Source of the DNA: a bacterium
Lineage (GTDB): Bacteria; Bdellovibrionota_B; Oligoflexia; Silvanigrellales; Silvanigrellaceae
Direction: 5' to 3'
Length of the DNA stretch: 64,000 nucleotides
Assembly: GCA_009918675.1 (NCBI GenBank)
Contig: RGDM01000008.1
Coordinates: 27,469-91,468, forward strand
The notes beneath the pieces were generated by a model. The model was not told where the DNA came from. It made no database searches and was given only the letters and a program-made list of their open reading frames with translations. Below are positions 17,448 through 25,967 of this stretch, one piece after another. The first letter of the stretch is position 1. The number at the start of each line of letters is the position of its first letter. The position numbers and the translations under genes were made by a program.

Positions 17448-18680
17448 ATGAGAGACCTTATTTTCTTCACTCGTCTGCGTTTGTTCCAAGGCATCCTCAC
17501 ATGCCTTGGGATCATTGCTATTTCACGAAAGGCCTACGCAGAGATTCGAAATGGGTCGTTGCAGAGTGAAATTCAATCTGTTGCATCACCCAAAGATCGA
17601 ATTTTGTGGAATCTGCGTCCTGGGGTCGCCGGACGCTGGGAGCCCGGACTGCCTTGGTCGAGTGAGCTGAGTCTGGGCTTGGAAGGGCGCGTTCGTTACG
17701 ACACACAAAGTGAATTTGTTGCGAGCCAGACAAAGTGGGATACACGCCTCGATCGCGCCTCCTTGCAGTGGCAAGGCAGCAGCGCGGGCGTGGTGGTTGG
17801 CTGGCAAAAATATACCTGGGGCGATTCTGCTTTTTTTGATGGTGTCGATGTCATCAATCCGCGCGACCTCACTGAGCCTCTTTACACAGACGACGAGCTT
17901 TTAAAAATAGCGGTTCCCTCAGTCAATTTTAACGACCTCGCCAACAATACAGTTTTTCAGGTGGTGGTTGTTGGCAAGCCGGAACGAACGCCTGTGCGCG
18001 AAGAGATCAACGGAGTGCCCTTCGAGACGCCAGCCGCACGCAAGTGGTTTTCGCAAATGGAAATTGCTTTGAAAGCAGGTGGCTTGTTGAAAAGTGGTTG
18101 GGACATCAATGGTTATATCGCGTCGCATTACGAAAGAATTCCGCAAGCGGTGCTTATTCCTTCTGAAAAGGGCGTCATGTTGCGGCTGGTCGAGCCCCGG
18201 GTGTTTACCTTGGGATTAACGGCAACTCAGTCGGTTGCAGATGTTGTATTACGAGCCGAAATTGCGACTCATTTAAATCGTGCGCTGCCTGATATTCCGA
18301 GTAGTGTTGAGCGTTATTCCGATCAGCTGATGGCACATGCCACCGCTGATTTCACCTTGCTTTCCGACTTGGTTCTGACGGGCGAATTGTGGGCCGAGCA
18401 CTGGTCGTCTGCAGACACCGCGACATTCAAAAATACATCACTCTTGCTGGGAGGACGTGCCCAGAAGCCATTTTGGTCGGGTCGCGTGCAACCCTCAGCT
18501 GCGCTCTTATTTGCCCCCGATGGAATGGAATCCTGGTTTACTGCGTCGGTCCAGGTCAGTGCTTTTGAAGGATGGCAATTTAATCTCGAAGCATATTGGG
18601 CGCAGACGTCAACAGGCCGGGTTTTGGCGCGTCGTCAGCTGAAGGATCTGCTACGCTCCGCATTGAAATATCAATTTTGA
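17448..18680 (+). CDS. outer-membrane beta-barrel protein, DUF1302-like
   Basis: The protein has a signal peptide ending in A-Y-A, alternating amphipathic strands throughout, and a terminal Phe (K-Y-Q-F), as expected for a BAM-inserted barrel. The segment G-W-Q-K-Y-T-W-G-D-S...D-V-I-N-P-R-D-L resembles the strand/turn motif of DUF1302-type proteins that accompany LolA-like partners in lipid-export loci. The frame opens at TTG 17421, overlapping the previous stop, but the ATG at 17448 gives a proper signal peptide (410 residues); neither has a strong SD. It probably forms the outer-membrane end of the pathway begun by the lipid enzymes upstream. Confidence 0.7.
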   Translation: MRDLIFFTRLRLFQGILTCLGIIAISRKAYAEIRNGSLQSEIQSVASPKDRILWNLRPGVAGRWEPGLPWSSELSLGLEGRVRYDTQSEFVASQTKWDTRLDRASLQWQGSSAGVVVGWQKYTWGDSAFFDGVDVINPRDLTEPLYTDDELLKIAVPSVNFNDLANNTVFQVVVVGKPERTPVREEINGVPFETPAARKWFSQMEIALKAGGLLKSGWDINGYIASHYERIPQAVLIPSEKGVMLRLVEPRVFTLGLTATQSVADVVLRAEIATHLNRALPDIPSSVERYSDQLMAHATADFTLLSDLVLTGELWAEHWSSADTATFKNTSLLLGGRAQKPFWSGRVQPSAALLFAPDGMESWFTASVQVSAFEGWQFNLEAYWAQTSTGRVLARRQLKDLLRSALKYQF

Positions 18681-18712
18681 AAAAATATCGGTGTTGACTT
18701 GGAGTACTTGCC

Positions 18713-19552
18713 GTGAAGTTGCTGAACCGGGCAAAGCTTTGCTTTTTGCTGCTCTGCATGCTTGTTGCGCGACCAGCCTGTGGCTTTGTTTTTTTGGGTC
18801 CAGGCAAACCGCACCTCAAACCCGTCGATGGTCGCAATCAAGAATTTCATCTCACCACAACGGTTCCTGTCTTTGCCGACAAAGACACTTTTGATGACGG
18901 GGTATACGCCGATCGATCCGACAGCGAAACATTTGCATTGTTGATCCTGCGAGCAATGGCGTCTTGGAATGAAATTCCAGGATTATCCGTTCAGCTCCGA
19001 CTTGCGGATGTGCAAGACGGCACCATTGATCCCGACGACAATAAATTCTCAATTGGTGTTGGAAAAATAACCACCGTTGCGAGTGGCTTGGCGTTCCCGC
19101 AAGTTGATTCTGTTGACGATTCAAAAATTCGCGATTGCGATATTCAAGTGGGAACCGATATCACTTCAATACCATCGTTTATTTTTGTGATGATCCACGA
19201 GCTTGGGCATTGTCTGGGGCTGGGCCACAACCACTCCGACCCTTCTGCAATCATGGGATATTGGATGCCGCGCAAAGAGATCATTTTGGGACTTGATGAC
19301 ATGGCTGGAGCCTTGGCCCTTTATCCTACGAAAACTGGCGACAAAACTGTCGCCTTTGCGCCCTGCGGGGACCTCGCATTAGCGGGGTCATTACCGATTT
19401 CTGGGGAAAACAAAATCCGCCCGCAGGATCGTCTGAAACGTGCACGTGCGAGCGGATGGTGGATTATGTTCTTGGCGCCAGCCTTTGGATTCCTGCTTGC
19501 GGTAATCAAACCATGGTCATTCCGCCGTCGACAGCAAGTGTTTGTCCGGTGA
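18713..19552 (+). CDS. matrixin-like zinc metalloprotease with C-terminal membrane segment
   Basis: The metzincin zinc site is complete: H162-E163-L-G-H166-C-L-G-L-G-H172, with a Met-turn candidate S-A-I-M-G-Y downstream. The first 25 residues form a signal peptide, so the protein is exported. Unlike secreted matrixins it ends in a hydrophobic helix (about residues 244-262) followed by a very basic tail, which suggests an inner-membrane anchor with the protease in the periplasm. Start is GTG 18713 with GGAG at 18701-18704. It lies 32 bp after the barrel gene and may belong to the same transcript, but a role in lipid handling is not shown. Its last 47 bp overlap the convergent fabG. Confidence 0.85.
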   Translation: MKLLNRAKLCFLLLCMLVARPACGFVFLGPGKPHLKPVDGRNQEFHLTTTVPVFADKDTFDDGVYADRSDSETFALLILRAMASWNEIPGLSVQLRLADVQDGTIDPDDNKFSIGVGKITTVASGLAFPQVDSVDDSKIRDCDIQVGTDITSIPSFIFVMIHELGHCLGLGHNHSDPSAIMGYWMPRKEIILGLDDMAGALALYPTKTGDKTVAFAPCGDLALAGSLPISGENKIRPQDRLKRARASGWWIMFLAPAFGFLLAVIKPWSFRRRQQVFVR

Positions 19553-20321
19553 CATAGTTTGATGCGTCGCTGGCAAGGAAAAGTGCCATTCGCGCAATTT
19601 CTACTGGATCACCAAGACGTTCCATGGGGATCTGTTTGAGGACATTTTCAATCAGTTTGTCCCCATGAGCCGAAGTCATGTCGGTGGCAATATAGCCTGG
19701 ACAAATCGTATTTACTTGAATGTTGCGGGTTGCGAGTTCTTTCGCAAGACTCTTGGTGAGTCCAAGAATTCCTGCTTTGCTTGCCGCATATGCCGCCTGA
19801 CCAACATTGCCTGCGAGGCCGATCACCGACGAAATATTAATTATTTTTCCAGCACGTTTGCGCATCATGCCCATCGTTACCGCGCGCGCGCAAACAAACG
19901 CACCTTTGAGGTTGGTGTTGATATTTGCGTCCCACTCTTCGTCCTTCATTTTGATGAACAGGTTATCGCGTGAAACTCCGGCGTTGTTGACGAGAATATC
20001 GATGCCGCCAAATTCCTTTTCAAGGGCTTTGATGGCGTCTGTGGTTTGGCTGCTATTGGAGACGTCGAACTGAACCGCCCGTGCTTGTCCACCCGCGGCC
20101 TCGATGCCTGCAACGGTTTCTTGGGCTGCAGCGGCATTGCCGGCATAATTGACAATCACCCTCGCTCCGCATGCGCCAAGAGCCAATGCTATCGAGCGAC
20201 CAATGCCCCGCGAGCCACCTGTGACCAATGCGACTTTTCCGCTAAGAATACTGGGATTGTAGGTTTTGCGGATAGCTTCGGCAACCTGAATTGGGGTGAG
20301 TGCGTCCTGAGGGGTGGTCAT
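19506..20321 (-). CDS. fabG: 3-oxoacyl-ACP reductase (FabG-like SDR)
   Basis: NADPH-dependent ketoreductase of fatty acid elongation. The classical SDR pattern is complete: T-G-G-S-R-G-I-G at 34-41, N-N-A-G at 112-115, Ser165, Tyr178 and Lys182 (Y-A-A-S-K), and P-G-Y-I-A-T-D-M. The C-terminus (A-V-D-G-G-M-T-M-V) fits FabG closely. I use the ATG at 20321, preceded by GAAGGAGATTCTT, in place of the longer frame from 20369. The protein is 271 residues, with about 26 extra N-terminal residues compared with most FabGs. It is not beside other fab genes. Its 3' end overlaps the matrixin gene on the other strand, so no terminator separates the two transcripts. Confidence 0.88.
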   Translation of the reverse strand: MTTPQDALTPIQVAEAIRKTYNPSILSGKVALVTGGSRGIGRSIALALGACGARVIVNYAGNAAAAQETVAGIEAAGGQARAVQFDVSNSSQTTDAIKALEKEFGGIDILVNNAGVSRDNLFIKMKDEEWDANINTNLKGAFVCARAVTMGMMRKRAGKIINISSVIGLAGNVGQAAYAASKAGILGLTKSLAKELATRNIQVNTICPGYIATDMTSAHGDKLIENVLKQIPMERLGDPVEIARMALFLASDASNYVTGQTLAVDGGMTMV

Positions 20322-20410
20322 AAGAATCTCCTTCAATAGTGCTGTCATTGAGTTTAAGACCCACAGCACATACGCGATTTTGGCGAAAACCTCTACGGTG
20401 GGCGGTTTCC

Positions 20411-20439
20411 TTGAGCCTTCGAACAGGTTAGGCTATAGC
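20411..20439 (+). promoter_or_regulatory. sigma70-type promoter for tRNA-Leu
   Basis: TTGAGC (20411-20416) and TATAGC (20434-20439) are spaced by 17 bp, each matching four of six consensus bases. They lie about 27 bp upstream of the mature tRNA 5' end, a good distance for a short leader. Confidence 0.5.
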
Positions 20440-20465
20440 CTCCGAGATGATTGCGACCTGCCTTT

Positions 20466-20552
20466 GCTCTCATGGCGAAATTGGTAGACGCAACGGACTT
20501 AAAATCCGTTGGCCGCAAGGCCGTGCCGGTTCGATTCCGGCTGAGAGCACCA
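20466..20552 (+). tRNA. tRNA-Leu (anticodon UAA)
   Basis: An 87-nt cloverleaf with acceptor stem GCTCTCA/TGAGAGC, D-arm with TGGTAGAC, anticodon stem ACGGA/TCCGT around loop CTTAAAA (anticodon TAA at 20500-20502), a long variable arm (TGGCCGCAAGGCCGT) and T-arm GGTTCGATTCC. The class II variable arm and UAA anticodon identify leucine. The discriminator A is followed by an encoded CCA (20550-20552). No T-rich terminator follows, so the transcript may run into the next gene 86 bp on. Confidence 0.97.
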
Positions 20553-20638
20553 TTCAACTCGGCGATGAAATGGCACTGATGCCTGCCCATGGAAAGGGTG
20601 TTGGCCACACTTGACTTGAGCTCTCCAAGGAGGGGTGC

Positions 20639-21529
20639 ATGAGCGATTTTGGTGCTGCTCCGGCAATGGATTGGGTGTTGCGCGGCGCACCCATGGAATC
20701 TGCATCGTTCAAGTGGGGGCTTCCTTTTCTCCCACACCTTTATGAAACTTTTTCGAAAGCGCCTTCATTGCCTGCCTTTGAAGTGTCGCTCGACCGACTC
20801 ATGGCTCAACAGCCGGGTTCTCTCGACGGCGCGTGGGCGCGCAGCATTGCTCAGAAAACAGATGTCTGTTTGCTCTCAAGGCTTGCTAATCTGGGAAGTG
20901 AACATGGCATGTCAGATGCGCAACTTTCTTCCCTCGCAAAATGTGTTGCAGACGTTTCCCCACGATGGTTGGCTTTTGCGGTTGGTTTCAATGCCCAAGG
21001 CCAACACTCATTACAGAACCCTATGCCGGTTCCACAAACACGCGAGATGATCGACAACATCTCCAAACAAGTGACGCGGATTCGCTCTGCGGTGGGTCGG
21101 GATGTTGCATTGGTTAATGTTTCTTCGATGTTTAAATATTCCTTTGAGACCCTAAGTCAGGCACAATTTTGGCGTGAACTTGTTGATGCCGTGCAATGCA
21201 AAGTCGTTTTTGATATTCCTGCTTTTTACGTCAGCCTTTATCATCGCGATCAAGACTTCCAACAGGAGCTAGCAAAGTTTCCTCTGGAATCTGTTGTGAG
21301 TTTACGGGTGGGGGCGTTGGCGCTTTCAACTCATGGAGTTGTTGATGCCGAGTGTGGTCGGTTGTCAGTGACCCATTGGGGACTTCTTGAAGATGTCTTG
21401 CATGCTCTTCCTGGAGGGGAGCATCGCGCGGTGTTTTTAAAGTGGTTTGAACCGCTTGTTTCGGGCAACGACTTGATTGCGGAAATTATCAGCGGGCAAA
21501 GCGCGCTGAATCGTCTTGGGGAGATCTGA
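20639..21529 (+). CDS. degenerate DUF692 (MNIO)-like protein
   Basis: The middle of this 296-residue protein follows the pattern of the DUF692 family of multinuclear non-haem iron oxidative enzymes. Examples are a P-M-P-V-P-Q-T-R-E-M-I segment in the place of P-L-P-Y-T-E-E-A-L, then R-I-R-S-A-V-G-R-D-V-A-L, then S-S-M-F-K-Y, then V-V-F-D-I-P-A-F-Y-V-S. The positions that bind iron in active members look replaced: L-E-N-P-S-S reads L-V-N-V-S-S, D-V-N-N reads D-I-P-A, the S-D-H-L box reads L-A-F-A, and the H-L-A-G-H region reads R-V-G-A-L. It is therefore probably non-catalytic or very divergent. The start has AAGGAGG at 20627-20633. The next gene looks like its usual DUF2063 partner, which supports the call. 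Confidence 0.55.
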   Translation: MSDFGAAPAMDWVLRGAPMESASFKWGLPFLPHLYETFSKAPSLPAFEVSLDRLMAQQPGSLDGAWARSIAQKTDVCLLSRLANLGSEHGMSDAQLSSLAKCVADVSPRWLAFAVGFNAQGQHSLQNPMPVPQTREMIDNISKQVTRIRSAVGRDVALVNVSSMFKYSFETLSQAQFWRELVDAVQCKVVFDIPAFYVSLYHRDQDFQQELAKFPLESVVSLRVGALALSTHGVVDAECGRLSVTHWGLLEDVLHALPGGEHRAVFLKWFEPLVSGNDLIAEIISGQSALNRLGEI

Positions 21530-21530
21530 G

Positions 21531-22190
21531 ATGGTACAGGGACATTTTGCATTTGAAAATTTATTGTTTGAAGCCTTCCGCGCGCGAGATGAAAAGAAAA
21601 CTCATTGGGCCGACGGATTGTTGCATTTGGTTTCGCATGAGCAAGTCCCCAGCGTCGCTCTTCATCATCAGCATTCGCAATATCATTTGGTTTTGTTTTG
21701 GCTAGAAAACCTGTTTCCGCAAGCCGCCCATTGGTTGGGTGTGCGTGAACTCGCGCGATTGGCACTCGACTTTATTGAAAACTCTCCAACTCAACAGAGC
21801 AATCCAATTGCACATGCGGAGCAGTTGCTGAGTGTGCTTGCAGGAAAACGTGGGCATCTTCAGGTCGCAAAGCTCGAAGCATTGATGCGCTGTGGTTTGG
21901 CGTGTTGGAAATTACGCTCTGCTCAGTGGCGTCCGGATCTTTCTCAGCTTCCACGCGATAAAGCATTTTCCTTAATGACTCTCATTGAGCACCAACAAGT
22001 TGCTTACGTAGAATCGCTTGGGGAGTGGTCTATTTTCAATCTCTGGCAGAGTGCTCAGTCAGGGCAGCCCTCATCTTCCGATGGTTCTAAAGATGTTTTG
22101 CTGTTCTTCAGAAAAGACGAATTGACCCTGGATTTTGAGCGCTGGACTGTGGAGCAGCTTAAAGCTCAGTTAGATGCTCAGCGGGTATAA
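21531..22190 (+). CDS. DUF2063-like (MbnC/BufC/HvfC-type) partner protein
   Basis: A 219-residue protein starting one base after the DUF692-like stop, with GGGGAG at 21518-21523. The segment L-F-P-Q-A-A-H-W-L-G...L-A-L-D-F-I, followed by S-N-P-I...L-L-S-V-L-A-G and V-A-K-L-E-A-L, resembles the DUF2063 domain of MNIO partner proteins, which recruit the peptide substrate. No short cysteine-rich precursor gene is visible between the tRNA and this pair. Function is unknown; with a partner that seems to lack its metal site, the pair may have been recruited for a binding or regulatory task. Its last 13 bp overlap the convergent gene on the minus strand. Confidence 0.5.
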   Translation: MVQGHFAFENLLFEAFRARDEKKTHWADGLLHLVSHEQVPSVALHHQHSQYHLVLFWLENLFPQAAHWLGVRELARLALDFIENSPTQQSNPIAHAEQLLSVLAGKRGHLQVAKLEALMRCGLACWKLRSAQWRPDLSQLPRDKAFSLMTLIEHQQVAYVESLGEWSIFNLWQSAQSGQPSSSDGSKDVLLFFRKDELTLDFERWTVEQLKAQLDAQRV

Positions 22191-23107
22191 AACTCTTTTG
22201 AAAGCAGAACTGCTTGGCAGGCAAGTGTGTAAAGGTCTTCGGGGGCCAATGCAGTTGAGGGGTTTGTGCCTTCGGGCATGGGCTGCTGGGTTTCGGCTTG
22301 AAGTGCTTTGTGGGCTTCGTTGCTGATTCCTTCCAGCCAATCATCGGTGATTTTATCGATCGGAATTTTCAGCCATTGAAGGGCAAAAAATCGAACGTTT
22401 TGCTCACGAAAATCTCGGGAACGGACGAGCTTGTTGGTGAGCAGATTTCCCGCACGACTTTCTCGACTCACAAGTTGTGGACATGCATCGCTGGCAAAGT
22501 CGGTGAGTGCGCTGAGGTAATCTTCGCTTATTTTTGGCTTCCAGCACATGTCGATAGAGTCATCAACGCCTGAGTCTATGTCCCGATCGCACAGTGCACG
22601 CAACTGAATGGGCGTGAACAATGCACTTGGATGCAAGAGAAACCACGGATCGCGATCGATTTCTGTGTTGCCTCTCACTTGATCACCAAATGTTGTTTTC
22701 AGAATGGGCAGCAATGAGCGGGCGCCCAAAACTTGTCTTGGCTTTTTTGCGCGATCTTGTGCTTCTTCATCGCCAGGTGATTCCTCATTGACTGCACTTT
22801 GTCCTCTGAATGTTTGAAAGAGTGCATCTTCGCTGAGGCTGGAGTTTGGATGATATATGGCAAACGCGCTCCACTCATTGACGCTGTTACGTTCTTGAAA
22901 TGCATCTGCGATGGCCGGGGAAATATTTTCCGTGAATTTGTTGTCTTTGTTTTCTGCAGACTTTTTCTCAGAAATACGACTCTCAGCAGAGGCCCGAAGC
23001 ACGGCGGTGATTGTTATTGCCAAAAGGAACGCTGCACCAATCAATGAAATGAGAAGAGGTCGTTTTTGCAAGTCGGACTTTAACAATTGCCAGGAAAGGG
23101 AATTCAT
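22178..23107 (-). CDS. hypothetical membrane-anchored protein
   Basis: I do not recognise this 309-residue protein. A single hydrophobic segment (about 18-38) after a short basic start suggests an inner-membrane anchor with the rest in the periplasm. A Lys/Glu/Asn-rich linker follows (about 45-60), then a mostly soluble domain with four cysteines (in A-L-C-D-R, D-M-C-W-K, D-A-C-P and L-A-C-Q). Its ATG overlaps the stop of the upstream CxxCH gene by ATGA, so the two are translationally coupled and probably act together. Confidence 0.6.
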   Translation of the reverse strand: MNSLSWQLLKSDLQKRPLLISLIGAAFLLAITITAVLRASAESRISEKKSAENKDNKFTENISPAIADAFQERNSVNEWSAFAIYHPNSSLSEDALFQTFRGQSAVNEESPGDEEAQDRAKKPRQVLGARSLLPILKTTFGDQVRGNTEIDRDPWFLLHPSALFTPIQLRALCDRDIDSGVDDSIDMCWKPKISEDYLSALTDFASDACPQLVSRESRAGNLLTNKLVRSRDFREQNVRFFALQWLKIPIDKITDDWLEGISNEAHKALQAETQQPMPEGTNPSTALAPEDLYTLACQAVLLSKEFYTR

Positions 23108-24561
23108 TTGTCCCCCTCCCGCGCTAATTCTAGAGCCAAATCACGAATGACCAGCGCAATATTTTCGTAATTATTTGCGTATGCTGTTAAACCCTTTTTA
23201 CGCAAACCTGAAAATTCATTTCCCGATGGACGATATCCCAAAAGGAACTGTAACGCGTGCTCAACTGCGCATTGCTTTACGGATGAGTCGCGGTTCGCGG
23301 ATAGACTTTTAAATTCATCCAAAAATGATTTTCGGACTTGCTTTTGTTGTGATGAGGTTTTGTCTAACCCTAAATGACAGCTTGAACAAAAATATGCACC
23401 CTCACGGGCGTGTTCTGGTTTGGGCAGCGGGAGATTAAATGTTTGCGGTGCAAAAAGCGGAATCTGACAGGTCAAGAGCAGCGCGCTGTTCCAAGACCAA
23501 ACATGTTGTCCGAGTTGAGTCGAACGCAGAGGCTGCAGCACAACCCGTGAATCGAGGGAATTGCTTAGAACAAGCTCTTCAGCAGGTGCTTCTGCGAGAA
23601 GGCGCGGACCATACCTGCGTGTCGTAGTGTTTGAAGATCCGAGAATTGATTTGAGTGGCTGAGAAAACGTTTCAATCTTCAAAACGTCATTGATTGCAAA
23701 CGCCGGATTTTCGGAGTCAGGAAATAGTTCGCTCCAACGCTTGAGTAGCAGCAAACTACTGCGAGAGAGAGCTGTTTTAGGGTTGTTGATGAGCTGCGTC
23801 CAACGGTGTTGTGAAACAATACCGAGCGCAATAGAACGCCCTTGGACAAGCGCAAGGTCAGTTAGCAGGCGCGAGATAGCGCGTCCTCCCGCCGATTCTT
23901 TGTCGACGGCAAGAAACCTGTTGCTTGGCTGCAAACGTGCGTCAATAGGCAAACATTTTTGTAGAGATGATCCGCAAGCATCGTCTTGTTTGGCATGAGG
24001 GCACACACGCATTGATGCACTGGAATCCCAATCGGGAAGAACATCAACCGAGTCATCGCACGAGCAACCGACAGGCTTACCGCTTTGCAGAGTTGTCCAG
24101 ACTCCCGAACAGGTTGTCTCGCCGCCTTTGTCTGTGCTTTGTGTGAACCAAATGAATTTATTTTGTTCGCTTGCGCTGCCGAGTTTGATTTTTGTCCAAG
24201 GCACATCGGGTGCGTTTTCCCATAGCCAAGCCGGCGTTTGTCTGAGCTGAGCTTGCCAATACATGCTTTGCCGATCAAAGAACTCCTTGCCCTGGATAAG
24301 CTGGTTTGCGAATTCAAAGAGGCTTTTAAAACCGTGTGAGCGAGCAAGGCTTCGCTCCTGGTCGGTGGGCAGGCGGTCGATTAGGGAGAGCGTCAGCCGC
24401 TCAAGAACTGCACTCGACTGCAGTGACGAGGGGCTTGCAGGCTGCGCGCCAGGCAAATTTTGCCCAGCATTGCTGAATGAGGATTTCATAAAAATCCCCA
24501 GCAACAACAAAATCAATAGTGAGTTGTGGATTATCTTTGCCACAAAACCCATCCTTTCCAC
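23104..24561 (-). CDS. exported cysteine-rich protein with one CxxCH haem-type motif
   Basis: A 485-residue protein with a signal peptide in the first 30 residues (an ATG at 24552 is an alternative start). The region L-T-L-S-L-I-D-R-L-P-T-D-Q-E-R and then F-F-D-R-Q...Y-W resembles the helical parts of planctomycete-type DUF1549/DUF1592 proteins that carry cytochrome c motifs, though I cannot assign it firmly. A single C-S-S-C-H motif near residue 388 could bind c-type haem. A second cluster of cysteines (T-C-S-G, G-C-S-C-D, V-C-P-H, D-A-C-G, K-C-L-P) lies between about 150 and 205. It follows the PP2C gene by 52 bp and overlaps the next gene by four bases. No cytochrome c assembly genes are in the window. 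Confidence 0.6.
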   Translation of the reverse strand: MERMGFVAKIIHNSLLILLLLGIFMKSSFSNAGQNLPGAQPASPSSLQSSAVLERLTLSLIDRLPTDQERSLARSHGFKSLFEFANQLIQGKEFFDRQSMYWQAQLRQTPAWLWENAPDVPWTKIKLGSASEQNKFIWFTQSTDKGGETTCSGVWTTLQSGKPVGCSCDDSVDVLPDWDSSASMRVCPHAKQDDACGSSLQKCLPIDARLQPSNRFLAVDKESAGGRAISRLLTDLALVQGRSIALGIVSQHRWTQLINNPKTALSRSSLLLLKRWSELFPDSENPAFAINDVLKIETFSQPLKSILGSSNTTTRRYGPRLLAEAPAEELVLSNSLDSRVVLQPLRSTQLGQHVWSWNSALLLTCQIPLFAPQTFNLPLPKPEHAREGAYFCSSCHLGLDKTSSQQKQVRKSFLDEFKSLSANRDSSVKQCAVEHALQFLLGYRPSGNEFSGLRKKGLTAYANNYENIALVIRDLALELAREGDK

Positions 24562-24613
24562 CCATGATTTCGGTGGATTCTCGGCAAGCCCGAAGGTGTT
24601 GGACTGCAGCGTG

Positions 24614-25822
24614 TCAGTAGGCTGGCAAAAGGACGTTCAGGAGTTCTGGATAAATCCAGTTTTGGCAGGCAAGCCAAACAAAAAAGGCAAAAAGAGGAAT
24701 AAAAGCGACAAAACCAAGCCAGCGTTTCTTGGTTTTGCCTGACGCCGCAGGGGTATCTGTTGCTGGTGGGGGTGGTTCGGAGATATCCGCGCTTGTGTCA
24801 TAGTTGACGTGATTAATGAAGGAGTCTGTTTTAAATTCTGAATAGGCTTGGATGACCGAATCTTTGTTGCGCAATAAAACCCAAGGCCCAAGTCCGGCCG
24901 CCATTTCCGTGTTGCTCGATAAAATTCTCTTCACCCACATTTCAAGGATCTGCGCGCAGGTCAACAACCCTTGAATTTCCCCGTTGGGAAGGCGTAATAA
25001 ATAGGGTCGCGTTTGAAAAATTGTTCCAAGATGTTCGCGAAGCGGCTCCTCATGATCACTGATAACAGACAATACAACAGTGACGTTGTCTGGTGCTCCG
25101 GCAGCTTTTGCAATTTCAATCAATCGCTGAGGAGCCTCAGAGATTGGCCCGGAAATAATGGTGCGTAAAACATCGCGATCAGAAACAAAGCCATGTAATC
25201 CATCACTGCAGGTGAGAAAAACATCACCATCTTCAATTCTGCGCGTATAGATATCGGGCTTGGGGTCGGGCATGACTCCCATGCCACGGGTGAGTTTAGA
25301 CCTTTCGCGCGAGCTGATCTGCAATTCGGGACTTTGTTCGGAAATATTCAAAATGCCTCTGTCGATAAAAGTGCCGAGATTGTGATCGACAGTCAGCTGC
25401 CAGATTCCATAGCGCGGTTTTTCATCGGGAGAGCGGAACGATTGGATGAGGTAAGTGCGTGAGTCGCCAACGTGCCCAATGGTAACAAAGCCATGTGTAA
25501 AGCACAGGACGTTGACGGTTGCACCCATTCCCCGACACGCTGGGTCTTCCTGGCTGCGGACGAGCAATTTGGTGTTCACTTTTTGGATTGCTTCGTCGAT
25601 CCGCGCGGGCAGGTCTTCAATTGCGAAATTTGCGGCTGCTGCCAGATCTTCTGTTAGACCTTCGACAACCATATGGCTCGCAACCTCGCCCGCCGCATGT
25701 CCACCCATTCCATCGGAGACAACGACGAGTCCTTGGCTGGCACTGCATGAATAAGCGTCCTGATTCAGAGCACGAACCAGCCCTTTGTCAGTTGCTCCAT
25801 ACATGCGCAATTTCAAGGTCAT
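24614..25822 (-). CDS. PP2C-family serine/threonine phosphatase with C-terminal membrane helix
   Basis: Metal-dependent protein phosphatase. The PP2C motifs are visible: N-Q-D22, S-D37-G-M-G-G-H, a T-C-S-D-G-L block near residue 200 and A-P-D-N-V-T near 240, supplying the Mg/Mn-binding aspartates. Residues 250-350 form an additional domain of unknown role, and the protein ends with a hydrophobic helix (about 367-388), so the phosphatase would face the cytoplasm from the inner membrane. No Ser/Thr kinase gene is nearby. It is first in a minus-strand operon with the CxxCH protein and the membrane-anchored unknown, which could place the set under phospho-signalling control. Confidence 0.87.
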   Translation of the reverse strand: MTLKLRMYGATDKGLVRALNQDAYSCSASQGLVVVSDGMGGHAAGEVASHMVVEGLTEDLAAAANFAIEDLPARIDEAIQKVNTKLLVRSQEDPACRGMGATVNVLCFTHGFVTIGHVGDSRTYLIQSFRSPDEKPRYGIWQLTVDHNLGTFIDRGILNISEQSPELQISSRERSKLTRGMGVMPDPKPDIYTRRIEDGDVFLTCSDGLHGFVSDRDVLRTIISGPISEAPQRLIEIAKAAGAPDNVTVVLSVISDHEEPLREHLGTIFQTRPYLLRLPNGEIQGLLTCAQILEMWVKRILSSNTEMAAGLGPWVLLRNKDSVIQAYSEFKTDSFINHVNYDTSADISEPPPPATDTPAASGKTKKRWLGFVAFIPLFAFFVWLACQNWIYPELLNVLLPAY

Positions 25823-25967
25823 GCCTCCGTAATTTGTTTCAACAACAGCACCTGGAGTGTAGCCCTAAAATGCCTCCATTGACACATGTCCAAACTGGCG
25901 CAAGGACGGTAATGTCTTTCCTGCTTGGATATCTTACTTTGATAGTCAATTTTCCGATGGAGAGCAC

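Noticed and set aside
20393..20737. 114-codon minus-strand frame across the tRNA
   Set aside because: It contains the translated antisense of tRNA-Leu (N-R-T-G-T...D-F-K-S-V-A-S), a common false gene.
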